From contig CAJTVH010000048.1 of assembly GCA_910579745.1 (NCBI GenBank), positions 1 through 23,655 of the forward strand: 23,655 bases of DNA. Direction: 5' to 3'. Source of the DNA: an uncultured Clostridia bacterium (GTDB lineage: Bacteria; Bacillota; Clostridia; Lachnospirales; CAG-274). The notes under the pieces are model-generated. The model searched no databases. It was not told the origin of the DNA and saw nothing but the letters and a program-made list of their open reading frames with translations. The first letter of the stretch is position 1, and each line of letters starts with the position of its first letter. This document shows, in pieces, positions 10,001 to 18,300 of the stretch. The position numbers and the translations under genes are program-made.

Positions 10001-10068
10001 CAAAAGAGCCGTCTTTAATAAAAAAAGAACAAAAGAAAACATCTTTCGCTCTTGATATAACAACTTAA
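7006..10068 (+). CDS. FliK-like repeat protein, Asn/Gln/Pro/Thr-rich
   Basis: This 1020-residue protein starts at an ATG with a strong AAGGAGG site. An N-terminal helical domain (about 45-135; ENIKMVNILIENDLPITKNN) is followed by a low-complexity region (about 225-520). Two related helical repeats come next (about 520-600 and 680-765), sharing the pattern ILERSINLGSLNLFRNTL versus AVEKSIKENSLTSFKETL. The C-terminal domain (about 890-1000; ELYIFENKAKHK, SLDLAFLGHFEAYIN) resembles the C-terminal domain of flagellar hook-length control protein FliK. There is no signal peptide, as in FliK, which is exported by the flagellar apparatus. No flagellar gene is nearby, so its role as a molecular ruler is inference. 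It stands alone, flanked by MITEs. Confidence 0.6.
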   Translation: MQISNIYPQNQLIENTTQENAIQLENKKTIYHEQETHKQISENTDIKSIENTLKSLGYKTNEENIKMVNILIENDLPITKNNLQRLNQSLKLMGETSIKESVFLIKNEIIPTTTNTDILKGYINGTTNIFESLNNILSALSSDTQNEELLTILNKFTESNFSNSEIEIFNNANCELKQLFSNEKILEILDKYINSSDFHKEFPNFQNSKNTIKSDFSTSSFPIKETEQSNPSDNTISTINKEYFVAKIPFIQPNKTPVPSTITPQIKQNSNIQNMPNQNIFNTAIQNHFEQNSNIQNFQPQNNPTLNIPASLTQIDSNLISNTQNNPTPNIPTSNIPASLTQVDSNLIPNTQNNPTPNIPTSNIPASITQIDSNLISNTQNNSTPNIPTSNIPASITQIDSNLISNTQNNSTPNIPTSDKLNNSTLISNTQSNSTLIPDTQSSHAQNIHASTTQNSTTQIRDAKNQYNDFNSNFPEQNSNTQNMPVQDSFTQNMPNSVTPNNAPQISNTQNQLSQNIPTTPIAQLLNRHEKIFIPILERSINLGSLNLFRNTLLNYGFKEKFSIPELSTALIPIFEKNPKLKITFNSLPEVKIALSFSSKITGEQSSKQALNIASKLYPENIKSDNSDIEQSTPQNSTLNYVDTEFAETHSQAKLKNNHTLTNTATTISKNQNTFYKQTGLNLEKVFFQNKKLLLPAVEKSIKENSLTSFKETLSNIGYKEDLSLVELNNTLKIALWDNKKLMKKFTEIPEVKTALKDSESDRLKTNSKEETEMFINNIQNKKNLFSLNDFNIKDLRKIFESAFKNHPKLNERAHELLNTKEEFLNKALKKFSIDFSKDYSELDNFSGNFTEKISSLKSEFTASQNPVSNETSFEIKNILNNLEFASQFKDMAYFQYPIIINNNPTTAELYIFENKAKHKNSKSASAVISLDLAFLGHFEAYINKEQNNIFCQFKTENKNIEKLISVKINDLNNALKNYNYNLKQVTFKEFDEKFTVLSKEPSLIKKEQKKTSFALDITT
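7912..8260 (+). repeat. 84-bp in-frame tandem repeat in the FliK-like gene
   Basis: The motif AATACTCAAAAT recurs at exactly 7969, 8053, 8137 and 8221, giving an 84-bp (28-codon) period. There are three full units, a shortened unit before them and a partial one after. Each unit encodes NTQNNPTPNIPTSNIPAS followed by xTQxDSNLIS. The coding strand is very poor in G and has many CCC runs. Confidence 0.9.
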
Positions 10069-10093
10069 ATAAAAAAATAAATTAAATATTTTA

Positions 10094-10258
10094 TAGAGCG
10101 TATCTGAAAACTAAAATATACACAAAAAATTATAAAAAATAAAACGAAACAGAAAGGCTTTTCTGTTTAATTGAACCGTTTTCGTTTATTTTTTAATAAT
10201 TTTTTGGATATTTCGCCTATATAACTGATAGTTTATAATAATTTTCAGATACGCCCTA
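10094..10258. repeat. MITE copy 3, 165 bp, TA-flanked
   Basis: This copy runs from (TA)GAGCGTATCTGAAAAC to TTTTCAGATACGCCC(TA) and is nearly identical to the one at 2656-2819 in the same orientation. It includes the AACAGAAAGGCTTTTCTGTT hairpin. It starts 26 bases after the FliK-like stop codon, and the hairpin could serve as a transcription terminator. A further weak left-end-like sequence (CAGCGTATTTAAAAAC) lies at about 10283-10298, before the Rhs fragment. Confidence 0.85.
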
Positions 10259-10408
10259 ATTAATATTTTAGAAACAAACCACAGCGTATTTAAAAACTAC
10301 ACAACTTTGTAGTAACTCAAATGTAAATTAAATAAAAACAATCTTCCCAGAAGTAGGATTTTTATACTTGTTATCTCACGTTACATCACTTTTTCAAGGG
10401 AATATTAG

Positions 10409-10732
10409 TACGACACTTTCGGTGTAGAGGTGAATGGGAATAAAAACGACACGAATCTGTTCATGTATTGCGGTGAGCATTATAACACAGAGACAGAAAG
10501 TATTTACATCAGAACGACAAACTATGATTCGGGGACAGTAAGGTTTACGGGCAAGGATCCTACAAGGGACTGGCTTAACCGGTACACTTACTGCGGGAAT
10601 AATCTAATTATGTTTATAGACCCAAGCGGTAAAACCAGAGAGGCTAACGTAAAATATAAGGTGTCAGTACAAAAACAATTGTTTGAGTATTCAAGGAAAT
10701 ACAATATAGCTAAAAGAATCGGCAATAAATAA
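10409..10732 (+). pseudogene. Orphan Rhs core fragment
   Basis: The frame from 10409 encodes the end of an Rhs/YD-repeat-associated core. It begins YDTFGVEVNG, continues through LFMYCGEHYNTETESIYIRT and FTGKDPTRDWLNRYTYCGNN, and reaches IDPSGKT. About 33 further residues without a recognisable toxin domain precede the TAA. Full Rhs proteins have well over a thousand residues, and here everything upstream of the last core block is missing. An in-frame TAG sits at 10406-10408 immediately before the homology. A GTG at 10430 could act as a start but has no good ribosome site. The fragment is therefore a remnant, not a working toxin. Confidence 0.8.
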
Positions 10733-11402
10733 TTAATGAATACGCTATCGGATATAAGGTGCTATCAGAAAATAAGGAAACAGGAGGAAAGGGTTATAAA
10801 AAAGTAAAAAATATCTTTATCAGAGAAACTTCAGTAAAACCAAGCCTCAACATTCTCTTTCTTTTTTGCATAGAAATCTCTTCCAAAAATGGGTTTTAAA
10901 TGTTTAAATACAAGTTCTATCTGCCATCTCATAAATATTATAATTACAGTATCCGCTGTATACAAATAGTTCCCTGCAAATAAGTAGCAACAACTACATA
11001 ATTACTGTATACTTTCTATAAATCTGTAACCTTTCGTCTGTTATTTTTTTAATTATATTTTTTAATATGTTTATAACTCTTTTCAATATTTTTTTCATCT
11101 TTAACAGCCGCACATATGCGCCCAGTCCTTTCTGAATTTATATAAAAGATTTAAATCTATCACCTTTCCGGCCTCATAGTTTTCCTGAAGGTATTCTGTA
11201 AGGTCAAAAAATTTATTCATTTTTTCTGTATATAAATTAAATAACTTCACCCTTAAACTAAACAAAAAATAATGGAAGAACAGGGAAAAAAATATTAGAC
11301 CTGTTTGATAACATCGCAAAACACACCAACATTGATTTACTTGGCACCATCTTACTATTTTACTTTTTTGAAATAGTTTGCTATAATCGTCTATACTACT
11401 AT
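10733..11402. other. Debris region between Rhs and LytTR fragments
   Basis: No intact gene is visible here. It holds the IS4-type transposase tail on the minus strand and an unrecognised 72-codon minus-strand frame (11101-11319), whose better part reads FFDLTEYLQENYEAGKVIDL. That frame may be another piece of mobile-element debris. A TATAAT at 11382-11387 could belong to a promoter for the LytTR gene, but its -35 region is weak. Confidence 0.4.
10831..11050 (-). pseudogene. IS4-family transposase C-terminal remnant
   Basis: The minus strand encodes MRWQIELVFKHLKPIFG followed by KKKENVEAWF. This is the Y/R-W-Q-I-E-L-x-F-K-x-L-K block around the catalytic Glu of IS4-type DDE transposases. A TGA at 10831 interrupts the frame just after it. 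Upstream, a segment like NYVVVATYL is present in another frame, so at least one frameshift has occurred. The N-terminal and central catalytic parts are gone. It marks a past insertion beside the decaying export locus. Confidence 0.7.
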
Positions 11403-11863
11403 TTGGAGAGGATTATAAACAAAAGGTTAATTGAAAAAGCAATAAATGAAACAAGACAGTGTTTAATTCACTATTGGCGTAATAACATCGATTATGCAAG
11501 AGACTATTTTGCTGATGATATAATATTGAAAAATATAATGATAAAGTTAATTCAGTGAAGGTAAAGAATATTAATGGACACATCAGGTTTATACTTGTGG
11601 GAGAAATTGAGTATGCTGAAGCAAGCGGTCATTACACAATTGTTTTTACGATTACTGAAAAAATAATAATAAAAATGACTTGGAAAACATTTTTAGATAT
11701 GATTGATAATAAATTTATCAGAGTACATAGAAGTTATATAGTGCAAAGGGGTTATATTAAACTTATTAAATCAAATGAAATATTATTGCTTTCAGGAAAA
11801 AGCGTACCAGTTTCAAGACAGTGTTATAAAGAACTTGAAAAAAAGATAACAACTGAATTTTAA
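11403..11863 (+). pseudogene. LytTR-type regulator with internal deletion
   Basis: Two pieces in different frames appear to be one gene. The first (from about 11403 to 11525) encodes LIEKAINETRQCLIHYW followed by NNIDYARDYFADDI. It resembles the N-terminal SnoaL/NTF2-like part of LytTR regulators found in Clostridia. The second (to TAA 11863) is an essentially complete LytTR DNA-binding domain, with IEYAEASGHYTIVF, FIRVHRSYIV and PVSRQCYKELEKKI. The middle of the sensor domain is missing and the frame changes near 11520-11530. The second frame alone (GTG 11555, 102 residues) has no ribosome site. LytTR proteins often control peptide-export loci, so it may once have regulated the genes that follow. 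Confidence 0.7.
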
Positions 11864-11870
11864 TTAAAGT

Positions 11871-11905
11871 AATAAATCCTATTTAATTATAGGATTTATT
11901 TTTTT
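11871..11905 (+). terminator. Rho-independent terminator after the LytTR fragment
   Basis: A perfect 12-bp stem, AATAAATCCTAT (11871-11882) with ATAGGATTTATT (11889-11900), encloses a 6-base loop and runs into TTTTT. It starts 8 bases after the stop codon. Confidence 0.85.
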
Positions 11906-12012
11906 GCAAGAAATAAATATTCATTCAACTGGAAAACAATTCGTGAAAAGAGTGAGATTTTTAATTTATCATATGTTATCATATTTATAAAAATATGCGC
12001 TTTAATTGTTTT

Positions 12013-12252
12013 TTATAATAGACTTCTTTCGAAGCTAAGTTATTACCGCAATTCATAAAAAGAAAAATATTTTATTCAAAAGGTCATCTTTTTTAATTCG
12101 CAAAAGTCGAATTGTCTCCAATCGCATTCTTTTGAGCGATATTTCAGCGAAAGTGATTTTGATTTTTAGACGCCGAAAGCGTTAAGAAACATTGAATAAA
12201 ATATCTTTTTCTTTTTATGGAATTGTTATAAATTTTGAAAGAAGTTTTATAA
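12013..12252. repeat. Large imperfect inverted repeat, MITE-like (about 240 bp)
   Basis: Arms of about 60-67 bases (12013-12079 and 12192-12252) are reverse complements with small gaps. The left arm reads ATAGACTTCTTTCGAAG and later CATAAAAAGAAAAATATTTT. The right arm reads AAAATATCTTTTTCTTTTTA and later TTTTGAAAGAAGTTTTATAA. The central 112 bases hold further small hairpins (AATTCG/CGAATT, ATCGC/GCGAT, ACGC/GCGT). There is no reading frame. It could be a second type of non-autonomous element or a structured RNA. It differs from the TA-flanked MITE. Confidence 0.65.
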
Positions 12253-12262
12253 TTAATATAAC
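12235..12262 (+). promoter_or_regulatory. Promoter of the lipoprotein/export locus, inside inverted repeat
   Basis: TTGAAA (12235-12240) and TATAAC (12257-12262) are spaced by 16 bases and lie 27 bases before the lipoprotein ATG. Most of the promoter is in the right arm of the 12013-12252 inverted repeat. Confidence 0.5.
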
Positions 12263-12288
12263 ATAATTAACGGAGGAGATATTTTATT

Positions 12289-12729
12289 ATGAGAAAATAT
12301 AGTATTTGTAGTTTTATTATTGCTCTGTTGTTATGTGGATGTAGCAAAAATATGGATACGGATAAAAAAACGATTAATATTGCGGTGACTGGAAGTCCAA
12401 GTGTTTATTCCGAGTATTATGAAAGAGGAATCAAAAGAGCTTATGCTGATGTATGTGAAGAATATAAGAACAGCGGTTTTGAAATAAATGTGAATTTTTA
12501 TGATGATAATGATAATTATGAAACAGCGGAGAAAATAACGGCGGAGCTTGTGAACGACGAAAAAATAACCGCAATTATCGCGTCCTCATCGGCGGAAATA
12601 TGTGAAAATCAGATATATAGGACAGACAAGGCGGAAAAAATACTTATTTGTCCGCACTGGATATATGACAGTACGTTAGAGGACGCTAATTATAGCAATA
12701 TGTTGCTGATATTGGAGAATCAATTATAA
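12289..12729 (+). pseudogene. Truncated substrate-binding lipoprotein
   Basis: The gene opens with a good GGAGGAG site and encodes a lipoprotein signal peptide (ICSFIIALLLCGC, lipid-anchor Cys at about residue 18). The start of a type-1 periplasmic-binding fold follows (INIAVTGSPSVYSEYYERG, then ETAEKITAELVNDEKITAII). After about 140 residues, near SNYxSN, the frame is joined to unrelated sequence and stops at 12729. Intact members of such families have about 350-450 residues, so two thirds are missing. The ligand cannot be inferred. Its position before exporter genes suggests a sensing or uptake role linked to them, which is inference. Confidence 0.7.
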
Positions 12730-12965
12730 CTAAAAGTAACGCGCAAAGGGAAATTGACGTTTATAATATTCCAAATATTATTGATGAGACAGAAACCTAC
12801 ATAGCCGTATATATAAATCTGCTTTCTGATTCAAATACAGAAAGCGGTCTTAGCTGGTCTGAGATAAACAGCGGAAACATTGATGTTGAAATGGGAACAG
12901 TGTGCGGCGGCTCAATAGTTGTTTCTGAACAGCCTGCTTATAAATGGCTTTTGGGAGGTGGCTGA
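12696..12965 (+). pseudogene. HlyD-type membrane-fusion protein, C-terminal remnant (NHLM type)
   Basis: Frame 3 is open from 12696 to TGA 12965 and encodes about 89 residues. It begins VADIGESIITKSNAQRE and ends SEINSGNIDVEMGTVCGGSI followed by VVSEQPAYKWLLGGG. The last part matches the C-terminus of HlyD-like proteins, and the GLSWS...GTVCGGSIVV pattern recalls the NHLM bacteriocin-system HlyD family (TIGR03794). The membrane anchor, coiled coil and lipoyl-like domain are missing. It overlaps the lipoprotein fragment in another frame, so one deletion probably removed both the end of the lipoprotein gene and the start of this gene. Its stop lies 2 bases before the next gene's GTG. Confidence 0.65.
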
Positions 12966-12967
12966 CT

Positions 12968-14642
12968 GTGAAAAACAAAGTTAATGTACCCCTTGTTCTT
13001 CAAATAGAAAATGTTGAATGCGGAGCCGCCTCCCTCGCTATGGTTTTAAGATATTTCGGCAAAAAAAACATATCTCTTGAACAGTTAAGAACAGATTGTA
13101 ATGTATCAAGGGATGGAGTTACCGCTAAGGGAATTAAAATAGCGGCAATAAAAAACGGTTTGAGGTGTACGGCTTTTAAAGCTACTCCAAAAAGTGTTAA
13201 AAGTGTTTCTCTGCCTGCTGTCATACATTGGAATATGGGACATTTTGTAGTACTTTGTGGGTATAGTAAAAATTGTTTTTATATTAATGACCCCGCGTTT
13301 GGAAAATATAGAGTAAGTTGTGATGAGTTTGACCGTAGTTTTACAGGAATTGTACTCACGTTTGAAAAATCAGGGGAATTTTTGTCGTGTAAAGACAAAA
13401 ATAGGTACAGGGGATTTACATCAAGCAGTATAAAACCTTTTATTCCTAAAATGATACTTGTATCTTTTGTGCTTATGACGGTTACTGTTTTTAGTATGCT
13501 GCTGCCGTTTTTTAATTCAGTTTATATAGACAATATTCTTTTAACAGGAAATATTGGAAACTTTAATACACTTATTGCCACAATGTCTGTGGTTATACTG
13601 CTTTCATCTATATCAACAATTCTTGTATCAAAACTTAGTTATGAATGTGTATTCATCAGGCGCGTTTTATTTTATAAATCTCCTTGTATCCGCGTCAATT
13701 CTTGTTATCGGAACTTATGAAATACTAAAGGGTGAGTTTTCTGTTGGTACCGCTGTAGGTGTGATTGGCATGATTTCCGCGTTTTTAATTCCTGTAGGCT
13801 CATTTATAAATTCAATATCAACTATATTTAATCTTAAAAGTATTACGGAGAGAACAGATGATACAATGAAATATGGCGATGAAAATATTTTCATTTCTGA
13901 CAATAAAGCGCAGACAAAGACAATGGACGGAAGTGTGAGAGCGGATAATGTATATTTCAAATATTCAAATTCAGGTGATTATGTTGTCAAAGATATAAGT
14001 TTTTCTCTTGAAAAAGGGAAAAGTATTGCCTTTGTAGGTGGAAGCGGTAAATCTACAATGGTAAAGCTGATTAGCGGACTTTACAGCGAAAGTAAAGGAC
14101 AAATTTATTATGGCAACGCAACTAAAAAAGAACTTAAAAAAGTATATTTTTATTCAAAGATTGCTGTTGTAAGTCAGTTTATAAAGTTTTATGAGGGAAC
14201 AGTATTTGATAATATAGCAATGTTGGATAAATCGGTAACATATGACGATGTGGTTCTTGCCTGTAAAAAAGCCTGCATACATAATGATATTGTTATGCGT
14301 AAGGGAGCTTACTATGAAAAAATAACAGAGGACGGCAAAAATTTTTCAGGAGGACAAAGACAGCGTTTTGAAATCGCGAGAGCCATTATAAGAAAACCTG
14401 AAATACTTATTCTTGATGAAGCTACAAGCGCCCTTGACGCTGAAACTGAGAAAAATGTTATGGAAAATATAAAATCTCTTGGCATAACCCTTATAATTAT
14501 TGCCCATAGGCTTAGTACAATAAGAGATTGTGATGAAATACTAACGTTTGTAAACGGCAAGGTTGTCGAACAGGGAAACCATAACACTCTTAAAGAAAAA
14601 AAAGGCTTTTATTATGAACTTATATCAGATATGGGAGAGTGA
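12968..14642 (+). pseudogene. C39 peptidase-ABC exporter (NHLM ABC1 type), deleted and frameshifted
   Basis: Such exporters cut double-glycine leaders and export the peptide. From GTG 12968 (site GGGAGGTGG) there is a complete C39 peptidase domain with C18 (VECGAAS), H92 (WNMGHFVVL) and D108 (INDPAFG), then the first membrane helices. Near 13640-13650 the frame changes. The second frame resumes at SSGAFYFINLLVSASILVIG and runs to TGA 14642, so most of the membrane domain (roughly 200 residues by family length) is gone. The ATPase domain has ABC signature FSGGQRQRFEIARA, Walker B ILILDEATSALD and switch His in IIIAHRLST. Its Walker A reads VGGSGKST, two residues short of the usual GxxGxGKST. 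It therefore cannot work as a single exporter. The isolated peptidase domain could still fold. Confidence 0.85.
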
Positions 14643-15334
14643 TAATTTTGCTTGAAAATGAACTTGATACGCTTAAACGAAGGCATGATGAAAATAAACG
14701 GACGGCTTATGCGAATATTGTAAACTCATATGTAAAAAATTATAAAAATGAGCTTGAGATAATCCTAGATTATTTTAAAATTGATTACAATATTGAGTAT
14801 GATACATTTGAAAAGCAGCTTAATGAAATAAAAAATAAATATGATATAAGCTATAGAATTATAACTCTTGGCGATGGCTGGTATCAAAACAGTATGCAGC
14901 CCTTACTTGTGAGAGAAAATAATACCTTTAAAGCTGTAATTCCTGATTTTAAGGGTAAATGTTACTGTTACGCAAACAATAAGAAAGTTCCTGTATTGAG
15001 TAAAAACGCTGACAAATTCGATAGTAACGCTCTTTGCTTTTACAAAGGATTTGGAATTGATAAAATCAGCAGATTATCGCTTATAAAATAAAACGCTGAC
15101 AAATTCGATAGTAACGCTCTTTGCTTTTACAAAGGATTTGGAATTGATAAAATCAGCAGATTATCGCTTATAAAATTTATGCTTAAATGTATATCTTTTA
15201 AGGAGTACGCGGTATTGATTATTTCAATTATAGCTGTAATGTTGTTTTCAACTGTTATGCCTCAGGCACAGTATTACATATTCAACAATCTTATTCCGAC
15301 AGGTATAAAATTTGCTTACAAAGCTTATTCATAG
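14639..15334 (+). pseudogene. Second export ABC protein (NHLM ABC2 type), N-terminal remnant
   Basis: The frame starts at GTG 14639, overlapping the ABC1 stop by 4 bases; a TTG at 14648 is better spaced from GGGAGAG. The N-terminal domain (YRIITLGDGWYQNSMQPLLV, then NALCFYKGFG) is that of the NHLM-system ABC2 proteins (TIGR03797), which lack a peptidase. A TAA at 15089-15091 stops it at 150 residues, exactly at the junction of an 87-bp duplication. Beyond it the same frame continues with one membrane segment (LIISIIAVMLFSTVMPQAQY and FNNLIPTG) to TAG 15334. The remaining membrane helices and the whole ATPase domain are missing, and the giant protein's gene begins in another frame. Confidence 0.75.
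15003..15176 (+). repeat. Exact 87-bp tandem duplication
   Basis: Positions 15003-15089 and 15090-15176 are identical copies, each running from AAAACGCTGACAAATTCG to GCTTATAAAAT. The length is a multiple of three, so the frame is kept, but the junction creates TAA. Perfect identity implies a recent event or an assembly artefact. Confidence 0.95.
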
Positions 15335-18300
15335 AAACAATGCTGATACATATGACTTTGTAACGCTTTCAAACAGAAGCGGAGGCGGCAGCTACGGGAA
15401 TATTACTATAAAGCCTGTTTTCAGCTATATTGACAAAAAGGTTTATGTTGAGAAAAACACACAGTTTGAAAATAAGGTCAGCATTGACACATACAATCAA
15501 TTTGGTTCTTTAAGCGTAAACGGTAGAGAATATACGTTAAGTGATAATGAATTTAATATTGAAATTAAGCCTAATGATAAACTTGGCAATACATTCCATT
15601 ATGGCGATGAGTTTATTGTAAAGACAAACGCTAAGTATACGGATATCGCGAATAGCGCTGGCGTCGGCTATAGGGTTGGTATTAATATTGACACTATGGA
15701 TAAAACACGAACCGATAAAAGAAATTCTGAGGCACAATACTCTTTTACAAGAAAAAACTCAAATGATATTTTAAAAAGGAATACAATAGCTTTTTATCCA
15801 ATTTATACCGAAAAGCAAAACGGGCTTACACTTATGGTTAAAAAATCTGATGTTGATAGTGGTATAATTGACACAAGTTACGGTATTATTTCAAAGATTA
15901 CCGATAATAGTGTAGATAAGATTATTGATTATCGTGAGGAAAACGGTAAGAAAGCGGAGTATTATCGCTTTGCGGCGTCTAAAGATGTTAATACAGGTAA
16001 ATACTATCAATACAGCGCGAGAGCGAAAGACGGCTACGCTATTAAATGGTATAATGAGATAAATAAGGTAACCTACAGCGGCAATGATATGTTTTATAAA
16101 CCTATGGGTTTAAGTCAAGATGAAAATGTACTTATTGTCAGCGCTGAAACAGGTGAAAATGTAATTATCGCGAAATTTAAAGGAAAAGCTAACTACAAAG
16201 TAAATGATATATCTGCCGGTATCGCGAGTGATTTTATAATGCCTTTGAAAAATGCCGCGATAACTGTCGGCGGTATAGGTTCTGTAACTGATGAAAAGGG
16301 TGAATTTGAAACTACAGATGTAGGAATGTATATTGCGGGTACTCATGTTATTAAAAGAGTCGCGGTTGACAATTCCTTTAATTATGTTGATTATATTATA
16401 GACATTTCAAATAAAAAGGTTGCGGTACCGACAGAAGATGAGTATACGATTGAAACAGTTAAGAACGTTCCTGTTGTTACTACCGCTTATGAAACAGTTG
16501 AAAGATGGAAAGGAACAAACCGTTTTGAAAATATTCCCGAAGAATCAAAAAGCAGGGCGGAAGAAAGAAACGTTAATTTTTTCACCTATATTATAAGGGG
16601 TATTTTGCTTAGCCAAGTTCCGAAAAATAACGGATCGTATAAGGTATATTATTATCCCGTTACTAAAACTGTTACTAAGGTCGAAACAAATAACGCATCC
16701 GAAATAGTAAAAGAAACAAAAAAAGGAACTCTGTATACTATTAACATAGGAACTTATACCGCGGAAATCACAAATGAGGGTGCGGGCATAAGCGATATTA
16801 ATGTATATGAGGGCAACAGCACCTTTCCCGAAAACGGAACTATAGACATAAATGATTCTATATATACATTCAGGGCTGATGTAAGAGAAAATTCGGATGA
16901 GCGTATAAAGGCATTGAAATTTTTAGTAGTTGACCCTGTAATTAAGAAAACAAAATATGAAATACCAGCTAAATATGAAAGCGGCTCAAAGCAATGGGTA
17001 GCGACCGAAAAAATGGATATTGCCATGAATGGCACATATACAAGCGGAGATACTCTTTACGCCCTTGTATCAACGGATAAAAATGTGTCAGGCTCAACAG
17101 GAGCTTTAAAAGAATATCTTCCTGTTTATACAGACTATGACTTTATACAGGGCGACAGCGCTTATGACACATATGAACCGCAGAATTTTGATTTACCTAC
17201 AAACGGAAGCTTTGGCTCTTTGCCTATGCTTGATAAGCTCGCTACGGGCTTTAACTTCCCCTTTGTGTCAATCGCTCTTGAGAAACGTCCTACAGGCGAG
17301 TACAGGGTTAAGCTTGGCGTAAATATTACCGATATAGTAGATGCCGCGGCAGATACAACCCTTAATACAAAAAAAGATGATTCACAAATGCACTATACAG
17401 AAGGCATAGACTGGCGTCATCACCCGATTAAAGACCTTACAGCCAGAGCGGATTTCGCATGGGATTCTATATTTAAAAAGGGATTAAAGGAAACGCCTTT
17501 GCTAAGCGGAACATCGACTAAGCTTGGCCCGTCACAGTTCAGATTTTCAGTAATTATAGGCGGTTATATTGACTTTGGTAAAATGGAGGCCACTCAAAAC
17601 GGAGTTACATACAGTGATTTTATTGTAACAGGAGGCGGCGGATATATAGGCGTAAGCATTACATTTAAAAAAGCGTTTTATTTCCTCATATGCGGTACTG
17701 TTCCGGCTTATATAGGCGGCAGCGCTTCAGGTACTCTTGTTGGAAATATGGGCGCGACAAGAAAGTCTAACTCAATTGTTTCTTTGTCTTCTATGAAGAA
17801 TAAACAGCTTAACATAGACGACGCGCTTGCTTTTAACGGCAATTTAAATGCCAGCGCTTCTGTAGCGCTTTTCGCGGGAGTAGGTCTTTGTGACGTATTT
17901 GGCGTAAGAGTTCAAGGGCAAGCTGATTTAAGTTTATTGTGGGAGCCTCTCGCGAAACAAACTTATGCTATGAACGATGAGCAGGACGAAATAATTGACG
18001 GTGATTATTCAAACGCTAAAATACATGAGGTTGGCTTTACAGTAGTATTTTCTTTAGGAGGTCAGGTAGACTTATTGCTGTTTACGATACCGGTTATGTA
18101 TAAATTTGACCCTATAAGCACAGGCTTTAATAAGGATATACAAAACGCGCACGCAAGGAAAACTACCCCTAATGATACTATTGATGTTGATGGAGCGACT
18201 AAGCCTACGAGCAGCCTTGGTCATATTTCTGAGGGTTGGTATTATATAAAGAGCGTAGACCAAGGTAAATATTTACAGGTTAATAATGGCACTGCGAGTC

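Noticed and set aside
10733..10800. Possible immunity gene after the Rhs fragment
   Set aside because: Only about 25 plausible codons are present, with no ribosome site, start or recognisable sequence.
12944..12967. ATG at 12944 as start of the peptidase-ABC gene
   Set aside because: GTG 12968 has a well-spaced GGGAGGTGG site and matches the usual short N-terminus before the catalytic Cys.
13554..13640. First 30 or so codons of the second ABC1 frame as a real N-terminus
   Set aside because: They are out of frame with the exporter homology, which only begins near 13645; the upstream part is a shadow of the first ABC1 frame.
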